Shown here: piece after piece, positions 24,660 to 36,699 of the stretch
Numbering within the stretch: position 1 is the stretch's first letter
Layout: every line of letters starts with the position of its first letter
Assembly: GCA_018398585.1 (NCBI GenBank)
Contig: JAGTTD010000019.1
Coordinates: 8,283,702-8,347,701, forward strand
Direction of reading: 5' to 3'
Length of the DNA: 64,000 nucleotides
DNA from: Simmondsia chinensis
Lineage: Eukaryota > Streptophyta > Magnoliopsida > Caryophyllales > Simmondsiaceae
The notes under the pieces: model-generated
Seen by the model: only the letters and a program-made list of their open reading frames with translations
Told to the model about the DNA's origin: nothing
The model's database searches: none
Translations under genes and position numbers: made by a program

Positions 24660-25599
24660 ATCAGAATATCCCTTCTAAATACACGACATAAGCACAATGA
24701 TATTATCTGTGATTGACTGAATTTTCTAAAAAAGGATGTCACATTGGGACAAATGTTGCCATATTAAAAAAATGTGATGCTATGTAACGAAAAAGATAAT
24801 GTTACATCCTAAAACCTATTTTATCCTAAAATATTTTAAAAAAAATATTACTTAAATATTTTAATATTTTAACATATAAAATGAGGTACCTTAAGATTTT
24901 AAAATTTTCACTTAGGTACCTTATGCTGAAACTTGGTAATTTTTTTTTTTGTCAAAATTCGATCAATTTTTACTATAAAATATTGATGTGGGATATAATA
25001 ATAATATATATGAATTTTACCAATATTTTAAACAAAAAGTTAGTAGATTGCAAAAAACATTTTTTTTGTTAAATTATCAAATTTTGTGGTTCAGATAAAA
25101 AAAAAAAAACATTGATTCATTCATTGAATTATAATTTAAGGTATTCATATGTTAGGGAAATAATATATTATATTAGTATTTTATAATAAAAAATTATAAC
25201 ATTATAATAGAAGATACTTGTATGTTATAATTATATGTTCCAAGTTAGCAATTTCTCATAAAAATTTATTAAATTTGGCATAAATTTAATTGTTAAAATT
25301 TTAAAAATTTACAGTATGTAAATAATAAAATATTAAAACTTGAGAATATCTTATTATATATATTAAAATATTAAAATATTTAGACAAAAATCCTTAAACT
25401 TTACGATACTAAAATAATAAATTTTTAATATTTTATTTAAGAACATATTTAAATGTGAAAATCTTCAAACATTAGAGTACTACAGCGACCAATATTTTGT
25501 TTGAGAACATTTTTGAAAAGAATTTCAACCAAAGGGGGAACCTTGGCGATGGTTGTCACGTACAATAGACAGTGTTTTTGTGGTAAGAGAAATGCAACA
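24660..25599. other. Very AT-rich upstream region of the plastid-protein gene
   Basis: Contains a likely MITE (about 24880-25440; aggtaccttaag on the left, cttaaactttacgat on the right) of the same style as 57988-58380. No ORF of note. The promoter of the 25600 gene must lie in the last few hundred bases. Confidence 0.4.
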
Positions 25600-28500
25600 A
25601 TGGCGGCGAGCACCCATTCTCCCATCTCCACAGTCCTCTCACACTCATCAATGGCTCCTTCAAACCCCACTAAACTAACCCTCCTTTCTTCTTCTCTCTC
25701 TCCTTCTAAGCTCACAAAGAGAAAAAACTACTTGCGCCCCAAAATCCTCAAAACCCTAACTAAACCCCATCCCTCTCTCTGTCCTCAAAATCCCTTCACT
25801 CCCATTAACCCTATTGAACCCTTTGGTGAACCCAGTTCTGGATTCATTGAAAAGTCTGTGGCTGTAGATGAGTGTGATTTGGAGCCCAAATGGGGTAAAC
25901 CCAGTTCTAATTTGATTGGAGAATTTGAAAAACCTGTGGGTGTAAGTGAGTGTGATTCGGGTTCAGTTCGGGTTTCCGATGGATGTGGTGGTGTTGTCGA
26001 GGGTTCAAATATTGGAATTGGGAGTTTGTGTTCTGGTGAAATTGTTAGGCTTGTTGTGTCATTAGTTGGGCTGTTTGTGATTCGGACGATTATTGCTGTT
26101 TGGGTGTTGGGTTCTGGTGATTCTGTTGAAAAAGATAGGAATTTGAGGGTTGAGGATGGTCATATGGTTTCAAAATCGGGATCGAGACAAAGGGATGTAG
26201 GGGCTAAGTTTGAGGTGAAAACTGAGGGTTTTGTGTATGTGGATGACTCGGAAACAGAAGCAAAAATTGCTGAGATTCGGGAGATGGCAAGGGAGGCGAG
26301 GGAGATTGAGAAGAAGAAGTTGGATGCTGATAATAATGGAAGTTTGAGTGATTTGGATAGTGATGATGATAGTAGTGGGGTGAGAATTGAGATTCAAAAG
26401 GAAATTGAGGGGAAGTTGAAGAAATTACGAAAGAGTTTGAGCTCGACGAGGGAGAAATCGCCATTGGTGAATGTTAACTATTTGAATGAAGTAGGGCAAA
26501 GTGTGGAGAAAGCGAAAGTCGGTGAATTGGATGGTAAGCGAGAAGATGATATGTTGGTGTTTGAGAAGAGATATAGATTTAGAAATCAATTGGGTATGGT
26601 AAGAGAGAAACCGAAAGGATTTCAAGGTTACGGTAATGGCGTTGGCTTAAGAGAGCAACCAAGTACCATTGATAAGGAACATCCTTTAGAGGGAGCTGGA
26701 ACTAGATCGCAAGCAGGTTAATACCCTGCCTATATTTGATTTACATTGCTGCTAAATTTGGTAGTTCTGTGTTTTACCATAGATAATACTGGATAATTGC
26801 TTTGATTGTTGTTGTTGTGTTTTACTTTTAAGTTGAACTCTTCATCCTGCATTGATTTGCATAATAATTGACTTTCTGATGCAATGTAAGATGTTATCAT
26901 GGTTTGTAGATAAGACTTCTCAGTTGAAAGGAACCTTATCACTAAGGGGAAAAAAAGATAACGATAACTGAAGAACTGGAAGTTCAACTTAGGCACTGGA
27001 TGAAGATTGAAGAATGGGATGAAATTGTTGAACCATAACTTGTATTCTGTGGCCGCTTTATTTGCCTTCCTTCTAAAAGCATTGCTATGCAACTACTTGC
27101 CTCATAGTACTGTTGTTCGTGTCATAAAAAGGATCAAATCAGTTCACTCTGGGGTCGCTTTGTCACATAGGCAGGAGTTGTAGATGTTATGTAACATGTT
27201 GCAGGGATTGCATAATGTAACGGTTAGCGGAAAGTCTGTTATCTAACCATCATTGCACTACATAAGAGCCTTTTTTTGATTCTATGATTATCAGTGTCTG
27301 ACATTGAAGTGCTAATGTATCCTGAAACAATGATAGAATAACTCTATTGCTGTTTATAACAAGAAGATGTGCTTCTAAAAATGTCTCTCTACCGTCAATC
27401 ACTTGTTAATTCTTTAGGTATTGTCCAGGATGATACTGACAGCAATCGTTTTGACGAGGGAGCTAAATCCAGAAAACCAAACAGTTTATTGTCTCGTCAT
27501 TCTCAAAGTGAAATGAAATACTGGGATGCCTCAACAAAGTCCAAGAAGCCTGATTTGTCCCTTAGAAATGGGAGTTCAAGAATCAGCAAAGTTGAAAGCA
27601 AACGATCCAGCAGCACCAGGCGAAATAAGCATATCAATGGAGATTCTGAATTGTGGTGGTTGAAACTTCCCTATGTTCTTGTGAGTATACGGAATCAAAA
27701 TACATTCTGTTGATTACTTCTTGACAATCTTAGATTGGTGTAGATTCACGTTACTTCTAAGCGGTGGTCATGACGCAATAAAGCATGTACTGCTGCTTGT
27801 CGTTGCAACTGGATTAAATTTTATGATAATAAATCAAGTGCTATAATTTTGTTATATGAACATATTTATACCTTGCAATTGAGTCTATTGGGTCACATTA
27901 GTGTAGGTTCACTTCTTGTATGGGTTATTTCAGGTTTGCGTCATTTTAGACTTGGCTCATTGGATGCTTGACTCTGACCATAAATGTTCGGGTTGGGTCA
28001 ACCCACCGAGTAATTAGCGGCAGTAATCTTTTTTCATTTTCTTCTTAGGCAAATTCAATGGTGTTATGTATAACTTCGATTAATGAACAATAAAAAAAAA
28101 AGTAATACTATTAATTTATGAGACATAAACAATTCTTTCAGATACAATTTCCAAAACAATTTGAACATGAATATGAGTCCCAAACAAATAACATACTATA
28201 TTGAAATTAGCCAATTTGTTAATTAGTATTGCAAGTTATAAGCTTATAACTAAGCCAATTTGTTAATTTGTTAACCATTATTTGGACAATAATCCAAGAT
28301 CTAAATAGATGCTTTTTCCAAGCAACACCCAAAAATCGAGCTGGGTCGGGTTGCATTTGGGTCTGTTTACATCGGGCTTTAGTCATTTCAGGTTCAAGTC
28401 TGACTCATATGGGTACCTCTATTTCCAGGTTATATTAATGCAAAAGGGTACAGACACTGAAGGGCAACAGGGATTTTATACCTTAAAGGTCCCTTCAGAT

Positions 28501-29767
28501 GAGAGAAATCAGATACAAACATCTTATACAGTTGCATTTGAGGACAGTGCTGAGGCCAAGAACTTCTGTTATGTTCTGGAATCGTTTTTTGAAGATCTCG
28601 AAGATGCATCAATAGACATCGTTCCATTGTCGATAAAGGTGAGGCCCCTGTGAACGTTTTGAGTGTGAACAAACAGCATTCTCATACATGTGTATCACGT
28701 CTATAAAGGGGGTAAAATATGAGCACCTTCTAGGAGCTCGCTCATTCTGATACTATTACGCCCTAGCACCCTTTTAACTTCAGAGTTACTGATGAGATCT
28801 AGGCCCTAGCACTCTTTAAATTCGCAATTCTGATGAGATCTAGGTTTAGTATTTTGCATCTTATTAGGTGAGCTAAATCCATGTAATAAGATCAGGCAAA
28901 GTTTTAGGCTATGGGTTGGTTACCAAACATATCTTTATCCTTTAATTGAGCTTGGAATGTACCATTGAAGCATTTGATGATTTTTTTTTTTTTTCCTATA
29001 AGTTGAAAGCGATTTCTTGGAGCTTGTCCATGCTGCCTTTTTTTTCTTTTTTGGCATCGGTAAAGAGAAAAGGCGTAGGCGAGCCTCTTAGGAAGGACTC
29101 TGTCTAACGCATCTGCAGAAACAATGGGGCCTAGAACTGAGCAAGGGATCACGGACCACTGAACCACTGAACATATATGATGACACTTTCGCTGTCCAGC
29201 CAGCAGCTATGTTCGCTTATTTGAAACAGTGATCAAATCTGATACTTCTACTAGCGCTTTTCATCATTAAGATCTCCTGAATGATCTTCTGAATTTGTCA
29301 CGGAGGCTGGAACTTCGTGATGAGGGCATTAATCACAATCTTGTTATCCCTTTCCACCTGAATACTACTATATCCTAAAGTAATTGCTCTAACAATGTCA
29401 TCTCTAGCCACAACCACCTCAACAATTACAATAGAAGCTTTTCCAAGTCGTCTAATACTATATTGCCTAAACACTCTTGAGCGTTGGAGTTCCAATGGGA
29501 TCTGGTTTCATTGTTCATACCCGGGTCAACTGCATTAGCTATCAAACTGAACACTATTGGCACGATTTCTTCTTTGTCTTCCTCTAGTGACCTTTTATTC
29601 ATTGTACTATAAATTGACGAGAAAACCAAAAATATTTGCAGGAATTTACAGATATGGTGAAGTCAGAGAGGATGAAGGTAATTGTAGTGAAGAAGGGGCA
29701 GCTTCAACTGTATGCTGGGCAACCTCTCAGTGATGTGGAGGCTGTGTTACTCTCCCTTGTCAGTTAA
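25600..29767 (+). CDS. Predicted plastid-targeted membrane/coiled-coil protein, four exons
   Basis: Exons are 25600-26716, 27418-27680, 28429-28638 and 29642-29767 (TAA 29765-29767). All are GT-AG with matching phases, giving about 571 residues. The start ATG at 25600 has a strong context (aacaATGGCG); the frame is open upstream to 25501, but that part looks like leader. The first 55 residues are rich in Ser/Thr/Lys with few acidic residues, like a chloroplast transit peptide. Residues about 148-171 form one membrane segment (IVRLVVSLVGLFVI). An acidic coiled-coil (EIREMAREAREIEKKK) follows. The C-terminal part (GFYTLKVPSDERN, FCYVLESFFEDL, IVVKKGQLQLYAGQPL) looks like a conserved plant-specific domain. 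It recalls a plant embryo-defective plastid family (EMB1703-like), but that is from memory and unsure. The role is unknown. Confidence 0.82.
29298..29495 (-). pseudogene. LINE RNase H scrap in the last intron
   Basis: Minus-strand reading gives VVVARDDIVRAITLGYSSI followed by VERDNK, an RNase H fragment of plant LINE or retroelement type. It lies in the 1003-bp third intron of the plastid-protein gene, antisense to it. T runs at 28980-28995 and 29037-29055 may be poly-A tails of the same or nearby insertions. Confidence 0.6.
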
Positions 29768-30280
29768 AATTAATTGCTTTTTACTTGCTTTTTTGGAATT
29801 ACCTTTTGTAGAGTCAACTTTTTCAAATTACGACCGGATATTTTTGTTTTAGAAGTTTTTAAATCTACTTTGAAGGAGAAATACTAGTTTACATCTTTCT
29901 AGAATTGGAAAAATAGATTCTAGTTTTTGGTAAAAGTGCTTTTGCGTGTTGGCTAATTATCCAGAAAGCATAATCAACTGTAGATATTTGAGTGTTGATC
30001 GGTTTTGCAATCTGTTGCCGGTTTATTTTATTTTATTTTTAATTGTTAATATCTTAAGGGGGTAGGGGATGTCCTTTGAACTCCAAACTTCCGGGTTGGC
30101 ATATTGCTACCCTGACCACCAGGCTACAACGGGGATCCTGTACAACCTGCTGCTGATTGGGTTTTTTCTTTCCTTTTTGCTAAGGAATAAATATAGAAAG
30201 AGCAAACGCTGTGGGTCATAGAAATTATAGGCGATTTGAGTACTTAATTCAGATGCCATTAGATTTGAATAGAGGTTGTA
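29768..30280 (+). other. 3' flank of the plastid-protein gene
   Basis: No gene. About 30060-30140 has an isolated GC-richer phrase (ctccaaacttccgggttggc) that resembles a repeat remnant, but I could not classify it. Confidence 0.4.
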
Positions 30281-30288
30281 CTTAAAAC

Positions 30289-30974
30289 TAGGGGTGTAAT
30301 CGAGCTGAGCCGAGTATGTTAGTACTCGAACTCGAACTCGATTAACTACTCGGGTACTCGAACTCGAACTCGATTAATTATTCGAGTATTCGACTCGACT
30401 CGAATACTCATTTATTTTGCATAGGAACATTCTCAAATTAGTTCTATTATAATATCATTCGATACACTCGAACATTATTAATGCTCGCTTACTATATTTT
30501 AACATATACAACCATAAATCACAAATATATTAATAGAAAATACGTATCAAAACCTAAGTTTAAAAAAATACAAGCAAACCAAATACAAGTTCTTTCACTC
30601 CACTACAAATATAACACGTCATCTTTTACAAGGAATTTAATCTTCCTTCTTTCATTCTACTCTTAATATCACAAGACATCTATTTTAAAAGAAAATAATA
30701 TACAAGAACTACTTTATACGAGTCGAGTATCGAGTTGAGTACCACTTCGAGTATCTAGTCGAGTATTTAATCGAGTATCGAGTCGAGTATTTATTCAAGC
30801 ATTGAGTCAAGTATTTAATCGAGCATCGAGCCGAGTAGTTCACTACTCGATTCGTACTCGTTTATTAATCAAGTATCTTTTGATACTCGAACTCGGTTAA
30901 CTCAAGTTCGAGTCGAGTTTTATTCGAGCTACTCACGAGCTACTCGCGAGCGGCTCGGATTGTTTGCACCCCTA
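30289..30974. mobile_element. hAT-type MITE rich in ACTCGA motifs
   Basis: Terminal repeats taggggtgtaa and ttgcacccct(a) are inverted copies. The 8-bp direct repeat cttaaaac flanks both sides (30281-30288 and 30975-30982). The subterminal parts are dense in short repeats of actcgaactcga and gagtcgagta, in mirrored orientation toward the two ends. These are probable transposase-binding repeats. The 686-bp element is non-coding. Confidence 0.85.
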
Positions 30975-31030
30975 CTTAAAACCTTGTAAGCTCTGTTTTA
31001 CATCAAATTAAAAAAAAAAGAAAGTCTGAA

Positions 31031-31569
31031 TAGAAGTGGCCAACGGGTCGTGTTGACTTGTGACCGACACGACCCAACCCGACCCAATAGGGGTGGCAGC
31101 CCAACCGCAGGACCCGATGACATGGTCCATTTTGACCCGTGTCTGACACGGATTAATTTACTTGTGTCAGTGTTGTTTCATGAATAATTTATGTGAGTGG
31201 ATAGTCATCATTTTCATATGTCCAATCAAATAAAAAATTTTCTAAATTATTTTTAGTAATATTTCGAATTTATTTTTTATGTTATCATTTATTTATTTAT
31301 ATAATATTTAATAGTATTTTATATTTATCTTGTATTTAAAAAAAGGATAAAAAAGGGTCAAACCTAGGCCCAAACAATGTCTGACCTGGTTGTGACCTGG
31401 GTTTAACCCGTGATGGGTCTGACCCGCGTCAAACTTGTGACCTAGTTTGACCCTTCCCCTCCCAGACATGTTTCAAGACCAAAGCGGGTGGCCTGACCTA
31501 TTGTACAGATTGATGTGTCGATCGGTCACCCACGGGTCGGATCACTAGTCGTTCTATTGGCCACCTCTA
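31031..31569. mobile_element. hAT-type MITE rich in GACCCG motifs
   Basis: Ends tagaagtggccaa and ttggccacctcta are inverted copies with one mismatch. The flanks agtctgaa and gagctgaa match imperfectly, as expected of an aged 8-bp duplication. Subterminal repeats are gacccg/cgggtc, again mirrored. The interior is AT-rich. It lies only 57 bp from the previous element. Confidence 0.75.
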
Positions 31570-31577
31570 GAGCTGAA

Positions 31578-32307
31578 AAGTATGATTATTTAACAATCTT
31601 CATATTATTTTAGACTTTTTTGTTTTATAATTATAGATTAAATAGGATAAACGGCTCAACATCTCGATCCCTATCTTTTTCTTAAAATTTTTTCTTTGTT
31701 TTGATCACAGGGTTGAGAAAACACCTTAAAATTATTGAGAGAGTTCTAGACATGACACCCTTGATTGTCTCTAAATAGAGCGATTTACCACCTTTTGAGT
31801 CATTTGAATTAATATATTTGTTATATTTTTGTCACGTTTTCCTTGTTAGTGCGATGCTCACAATTGGTACCACAACATGACTTGAAGCAGTGGATCCTTT
31901 AAAACCGAAGCTCTTTACCCTTTCGATAAGTTGGCCTAGAGAGTATAGAGGTGTAGACATTACTCTTGTTTGATAATTGGACGGAGAAATGAGAATAAGG
32001 AGTTATAGTTAAAATATGAATAAAATAGTGAAATGGGTAAGCTCATATCTTTCTTTACCCCCTTCCCTAGTTGCCAAAATAGAGAAAGGAAAAGCCTTAA
32101 AGCTTCAGGACATAAAGATCTTTATTTAAGGGCCTTCATATTTCAGAATGAAACATCAAAGACCTCCAAGAAAATATATATATATATATGCAGAACATCC
32201 TCACTACCTTACATAAAATTGACATACAACTACTACACTAACTCATCTTCAGAGAAGATGTAGGCTACTTGCATACAAGTACAACTACTATAACTACTTT
32301 TGCAATC
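31578..32307. other. 3' flank of the TOG/ARM gene
   Basis: AT-rich, with a (ta)n run at about 32169-32190. It should include the 3' untranslated region of the minus-strand gene ending at 32308. Nothing else is recognised. Confidence 0.4.
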
Positions 32308-35300
32308 CTAGTTGGAGACCGTTATCTTGATCACAGACCGAGCATGGAGAGCTGCTAAATTAGATTGGCAGAAGTTCTCCCATGATTCTGCTTCTTGCTT
32401 ATCATCTCCATGCTTTTTAAATGTTTCATACACCGACATCGCCATGCTTCTAGCTGCCTCCCTTGCTTCTGGAAGCCTGTCGTTCAATAACTCTGCTGCC
32501 ATTTGAACCAGCGATACCAATCCAAACTCTTCTAGTTCTTCAGGACTCTGCAACAAGTAACATGTTGACTTAGTGTCAGTCTCAGTTATGATTTAGGCTT
32601 CCGAGGTTTGTGTTTTCTCATATTACGTTGAGTTAAAAAATTTTATCATCCTTGTATACTAGCCACAAATTTGATGAAAAATCTACTGAAATTTGCTAAA
32701 TTTCGGCAAAGAAAACTTTCATATATGGTAGTGTCATTTTACTTCGCTAATTACCAATAACAAGTTAGCATTGCTCATAAAGGTTCAAATATTTGAGTAA
32801 ATCAACAAAGCCATCGCCAAAAGGTATAGATTGAAACATCGGAGTATTTGAGCATTGAGCAACCTAGACATTTTGCAATGGGGTGGGGTGATGACATATG
32901 AATTCAAGGTACTCCCGAGTTAGAACGAGGTAGTTACCACTATAACAACTCCTAGAACTTCTATTTCCTTTGACTTAGAGTAGGGTACGGTCTGTTTACC
33001 ATCCTGGAGACGCAGTGGGAAACGGAAGTAGCAGCTTTTGCCCTGACCCTGGGGTTGCTGTGGTTGACATACCCTACAAGCTTAGTGAGCAAGGGTAGCG
33101 GTGTCATTGACTGTGTCAGCAAGCTCAAGGCCTTGTCGGCTTCTTCACACACGAACCTCTTGTCTTGTGATGCTTTCAGCAATAATTGCAACAACTGCAG
33201 GGAAGACAGGCCATATCATTGGGGTAATAGGTATAGATTAGAAGGGGTATAGATGAGCAAAGTTGAGCACCTTCTTCTTGGGACTAAAGCTCAATAAGAG
33301 CTGAGCTCTTAAATGAGCTTTTTGAGTATTTGTTCAAACTCAGTTTGATAAAAGAATAGTTTGCTTGATGCTAGGCTTGTTAGACTAATCGAGTTAAGTC
33401 AAACTCATTATCAAGCTAAGCTCGTTATCAGTCACAAGTTTACCATGAGTCGAGCTATCCGAGCGACTAATAAGTCATCATCCACCTATTATCGAGCTAA
33501 TATTAAGCAGTAGCACTGAGTGAGAATGAGTTGTTAACAAGCTCTCAAACAATTTCACGAACTTTAATGGCCTAGCATGCCCATACTCAAACTCCCGCTT
33601 GTGAGCCTGCAAATCAATATAAATGAGGTTTTATCGATCTTGATTACAAGTAGTTTATCAACACTTGGTTCATTATATAAGTTAGGTTGCTCAATTATGC
33701 ATGAAGTTTATGGGTTCAAAGTCTCTAAAACGGCAAAGATAGGTGGGGCGGGGATTCAGGTTAATTATATTGAACCTTCCAAGAGTCCAAAGTCATTGGA
33801 GCCTTGGGACTGGGTGAGGTTGTAATCAAGTTCTTGAATGGAGGATGAATACTAGGTCACAAGTTGAAGACTCGAGAAACAACCCCTCCATTAAAATGGG
33901 ATACCTTGATGAGATCCTTGTGCCCTCAAATAAGGCTATAATGGCAATAATAATCAATCAAGCTTCGCTGTTGTGATCTGGGAGCCAAGGTTGATCATAT
34001 CTACTGTCTACATATCCCACCGCAGTCCCATTACCGTTGCTTCACTATAACTTGAAGGTCGTAAATTCAAATTCTAAAATACTCTCCTAAGAATATAGAG
34101 TAAAATTCCATACATCTAACTTTTCTCATACTCCACTGTAGTAGTATTGTGCACTTGTCATTTCTTAGCAGAGGTAAAGGGATTGGAGTGTTATATAGGA
34201 GTAAAGGGAAGATACCAATTGATCAAATGCATCAGAGGCAGATAAATCCAACAGTTTGTCACCACACCCAGTAAAGACATCAGAAGCAGCCATGATCGTG
34301 GTCTTCACCAAGGCGCTCCTAGGATTCTTCATCGCCTTCGTCATCACCACCGTCACGTTTTCCCTGCCAACAAAAAGGACATTAGTTCAGCCTCATTTGT
34401 TGTTAAATTTCACTGGACCTTTAGGCTAGATCCATTGAGTTAGCATATGTGAGATCTACATATAAGCTCAAGTGGGGTTCTATCCTAAAACAAATTAGCT
34501 TTAGGTAGAGTAGCCTAATAATCTTATATATTGATCTATTTTTTTTATCATAACTCCAATGAATGATTATTATTAGACTCACGTGGAGCCCCTAACAGTT
34601 GTTATCGTTTTTTGCCGCTACAGCTCGTCTCTTTTTCAAGAAAAGGAATCTTACAGGACGGGAATCAAGAGATTGGAATGGTGTAGTGCAAATCGCCGAG
34701 CATCGTTCAGTGACTCGCAAATCTTAGCCCAGTCTTTTGAATCCAACCCTTGAACCAAACCCTGCAATTTTACATCCACATTCAACAAACAATTGGTGAA
34801 CGATTTGTCCATGCGCACAATCCCCCATAAATCTACCCTTAAACCCCATAAATTGAACAAAACAACAAATGAATGATCAATTTGGAAACCCAACAAGATT
34901 ATAGAAAACAAAAATGATTTGGAGAAAAATACAGAAGGAAAGGCCATCTGCAAGTTCATATAGACATTTCAACAAATATTTGGTGAACAATTATAGGATA
35001 TACACAATCTGCCGTAGTTCTACAACTCAGATCCCCCAATAAATCAAAGTACATAAAAAAAGGGCTATTACACCAAAACTAGCCGTAATTTGACTCTAAG
35101 TATTTTTAATTGTGTCAATTTAGGTCCTCCGCTGTTTACATCGTGTCAATTTACTTGTATGATCACATTAAGTCAATATAATTTTAACACAAAATTATAT
35201 TAGATGTAAATAATTTAATACAAATCCACCCATTGACTTGATTTAATCTTACCCATGGTTGAATATTAAAAATTTCATCAACAGCTTTGAATAAATTTTA

Positions 35301-35682
35301 CTCTAAGGACCAAATTAATATAAATATAAATAGTATATAGACTAAATTGAGACACAAATTATAGGGATTGTAAATAACCCAAAAATGTAAATAATTAATG
35401 ATCAATCCGGAAAACCAACCAATTCAAAGCGAATTTTAACAGAGATACACGAGAGGTCACCTGAAGTTTTGTATCAGGATCGGGAAAGGGCTTCAAATCC
35501 TGGGAGGAGACATAATCCACGGTGGCTTCTCCGGTGACACTCACCGGAGCTACGTTCTCGTCATTCACCGGAGCATGATCAGAAGTTCTAATATTGATCG
35601 GAGCCGCGACTTTCGGCTGCTTTTTGGGCCTTTCAGGGGTAATCGGGGGAGCATTATCAATGTTTCTGAGCGGCATCGCCAT
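32308..35682 (-). CDS. TOG/ARM-repeat protein, five exons
   Basis: Minus-strand exons: 35461-35682, 34655-34761, 34216-34363, 33000-33194 and 32308-32547. All are GT-AG with consistent phases, giving about 303 residues. Residues 1-74 are a Pro/Lys-rich disordered start. The rest is helical ARM/HEAT-like repeats: DSKDWAKICESLNDARRFAL, KAMKNPRSALVKTTIMAASD, CEEADKALSLL, SNPRVRAKAATSVSHC, LPEAREAARSM. This matches, as I remember it, the Arabidopsis ARM-repeat protein At4g15830 and resembles TOG domains of CLASP/XMAP215 proteins, which bind tubulin. Likely role: microtubule binding in dividing cells (inference). The TOG-like block at the usual length suggests a complete gene. Intron 3 (33195-34215) contains gagctc-rich repeat debris. 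Confidence 0.88.
35062..35385. repeat. MITE-like repeat in the first intron of the TOG/ARM gene
   Basis: The ends gggctattacac and ttgtaaataaccc are imperfect inverted repeats. The inside has tgtcaatttaggtcc near the left and ggaccaaattaatat near the right, inverted to each other. A related stretch lies at about 55690-55950. No target duplication could be fixed. Confidence 0.45.
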
Positions 35683-35797
35683 TTCTGTAGTAGAAATTCT
35701 AGGGAGAGTGAAGAAGAAATTAAGAATTGTGGTTGAAATTCTTGAGGGGGGGAAGAGTGATTCTTAAAGGTGGGGTCTTGATTGTTGTATGGTAAGT

Positions 35798-35886
35798 AAA
35801 CGGTGTTTGCTTTTTCGGCTCAGCTTTTTGAATTTTAAATTTTGAAGAGGCGGGGTTGTAGAGGACCGTTATGGTTTCTAACGGTC
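35798..35886 (-). promoter_or_regulatory. Mitosis-specific activator (MSA)-like motifs upstream of the TOG/ARM gene
   Basis: tctaacggtc at 35877-35886 fits the MSA consensus YCYAACGGYY bound by three-repeat MYB factors. Two more AACGG cores lie close by: ccgtt at 35866-35870 (reverse strand) and aacgg at 35799-35803. They are 115-205 bp upstream of the start codon. This fits G2/M expression of a microtubule-related gene. Function is inferred from motif and position only. Confidence 0.55.
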
Positions 35887-35889
35887 GAA

Positions 35890-36160
35890 TGAGAGTATGG
35901 GCCTCTTCTATTGGGCTGGCCCAAGAGTTCTTTTTCAAGAAATATACTGAGTGACTTATTGACAGACTGTATATATAAAGGGTAATGTTATTGCATAAAA
36001 TTATTATTGTTAGAGTAAGATTATTATTTTTAAGGAAATTTTAGGGCTCTTTTTTGTTGTAAGTTATGTTGATCCAGCAATAACAAATTTTTTTCTTAAT
36101 AGTAACAACTCCCTATTTAAATTAGTCTCTAATATTTAAGTGTTTATTTAAATTAGTTCT
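35890..36160. other. Short spacer between the TOG/ARM promoter and the giant MULE
   Basis: AT-rich, no coding potential. It ends in ttatttttt (36161-36169), the target duplication of the element that follows. Confidence 0.5.
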
Positions 36161-36169
36161 TTATTTTTT

Positions 36170-36590
36170 GGGAAATCGTATACTTTAGACCCCCCACCCC
36201 CAACTTATTCTTTTTTAAACCCCCTTCACCCAAAATAGACCTTTTTGAACAAAAATACCCCTCCCACTTCACCCCCCCCACTTGTCCACTCTCTCTTTCC
36301 CATTCTCTTTCCTCATTTAATGTTATGGCAGCCCACCCGTTTACTTTACCCCCTCCCCCCTCCATTTTCTCTCTCATCATTTAATGCAAAAGTACATATT
36401 TTTACTTTATATCATTTAATTATAATCTCGTTCTCTCCCTCCCTTCTCACTTCCCGCCCATTTTACTCACCTCTCATTCTCCCTTCTTTGTTCTTTTTCT
36501 CTCATTCTGAATTCCCCAAGCTCCATTTTTTCGTCCTCCGTGTGTCGTTCTGCTACATTGGGCCCTCGGAAGAGGAAGAAGAAGGCTTGG
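36170..36590 (+). repeat. Left terminal inverted repeat and leader of the MULE
   Basis: C-rich pyrimidine tracts, tcatttaatg phrases and ctctctttccc blocks mirror those of the right end. At its inner edge, gaagaaggcttg|gtaagatc (about 36579-36596) reads as a splice donor after a short leader. The repeat array would then be a leader intron of the transposase gene. Confidence 0.7.
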
Positions 36591-36699
36591 TAAGATCGTG
36601 TTTGAAGCTTTGTGGAATTGCTGTAGGTTTAAAGTTGGGTCGTTACACACATTTCACGGTTTTCAGATCAGACATTGAAGGTAAAGTGATCATATGTTG

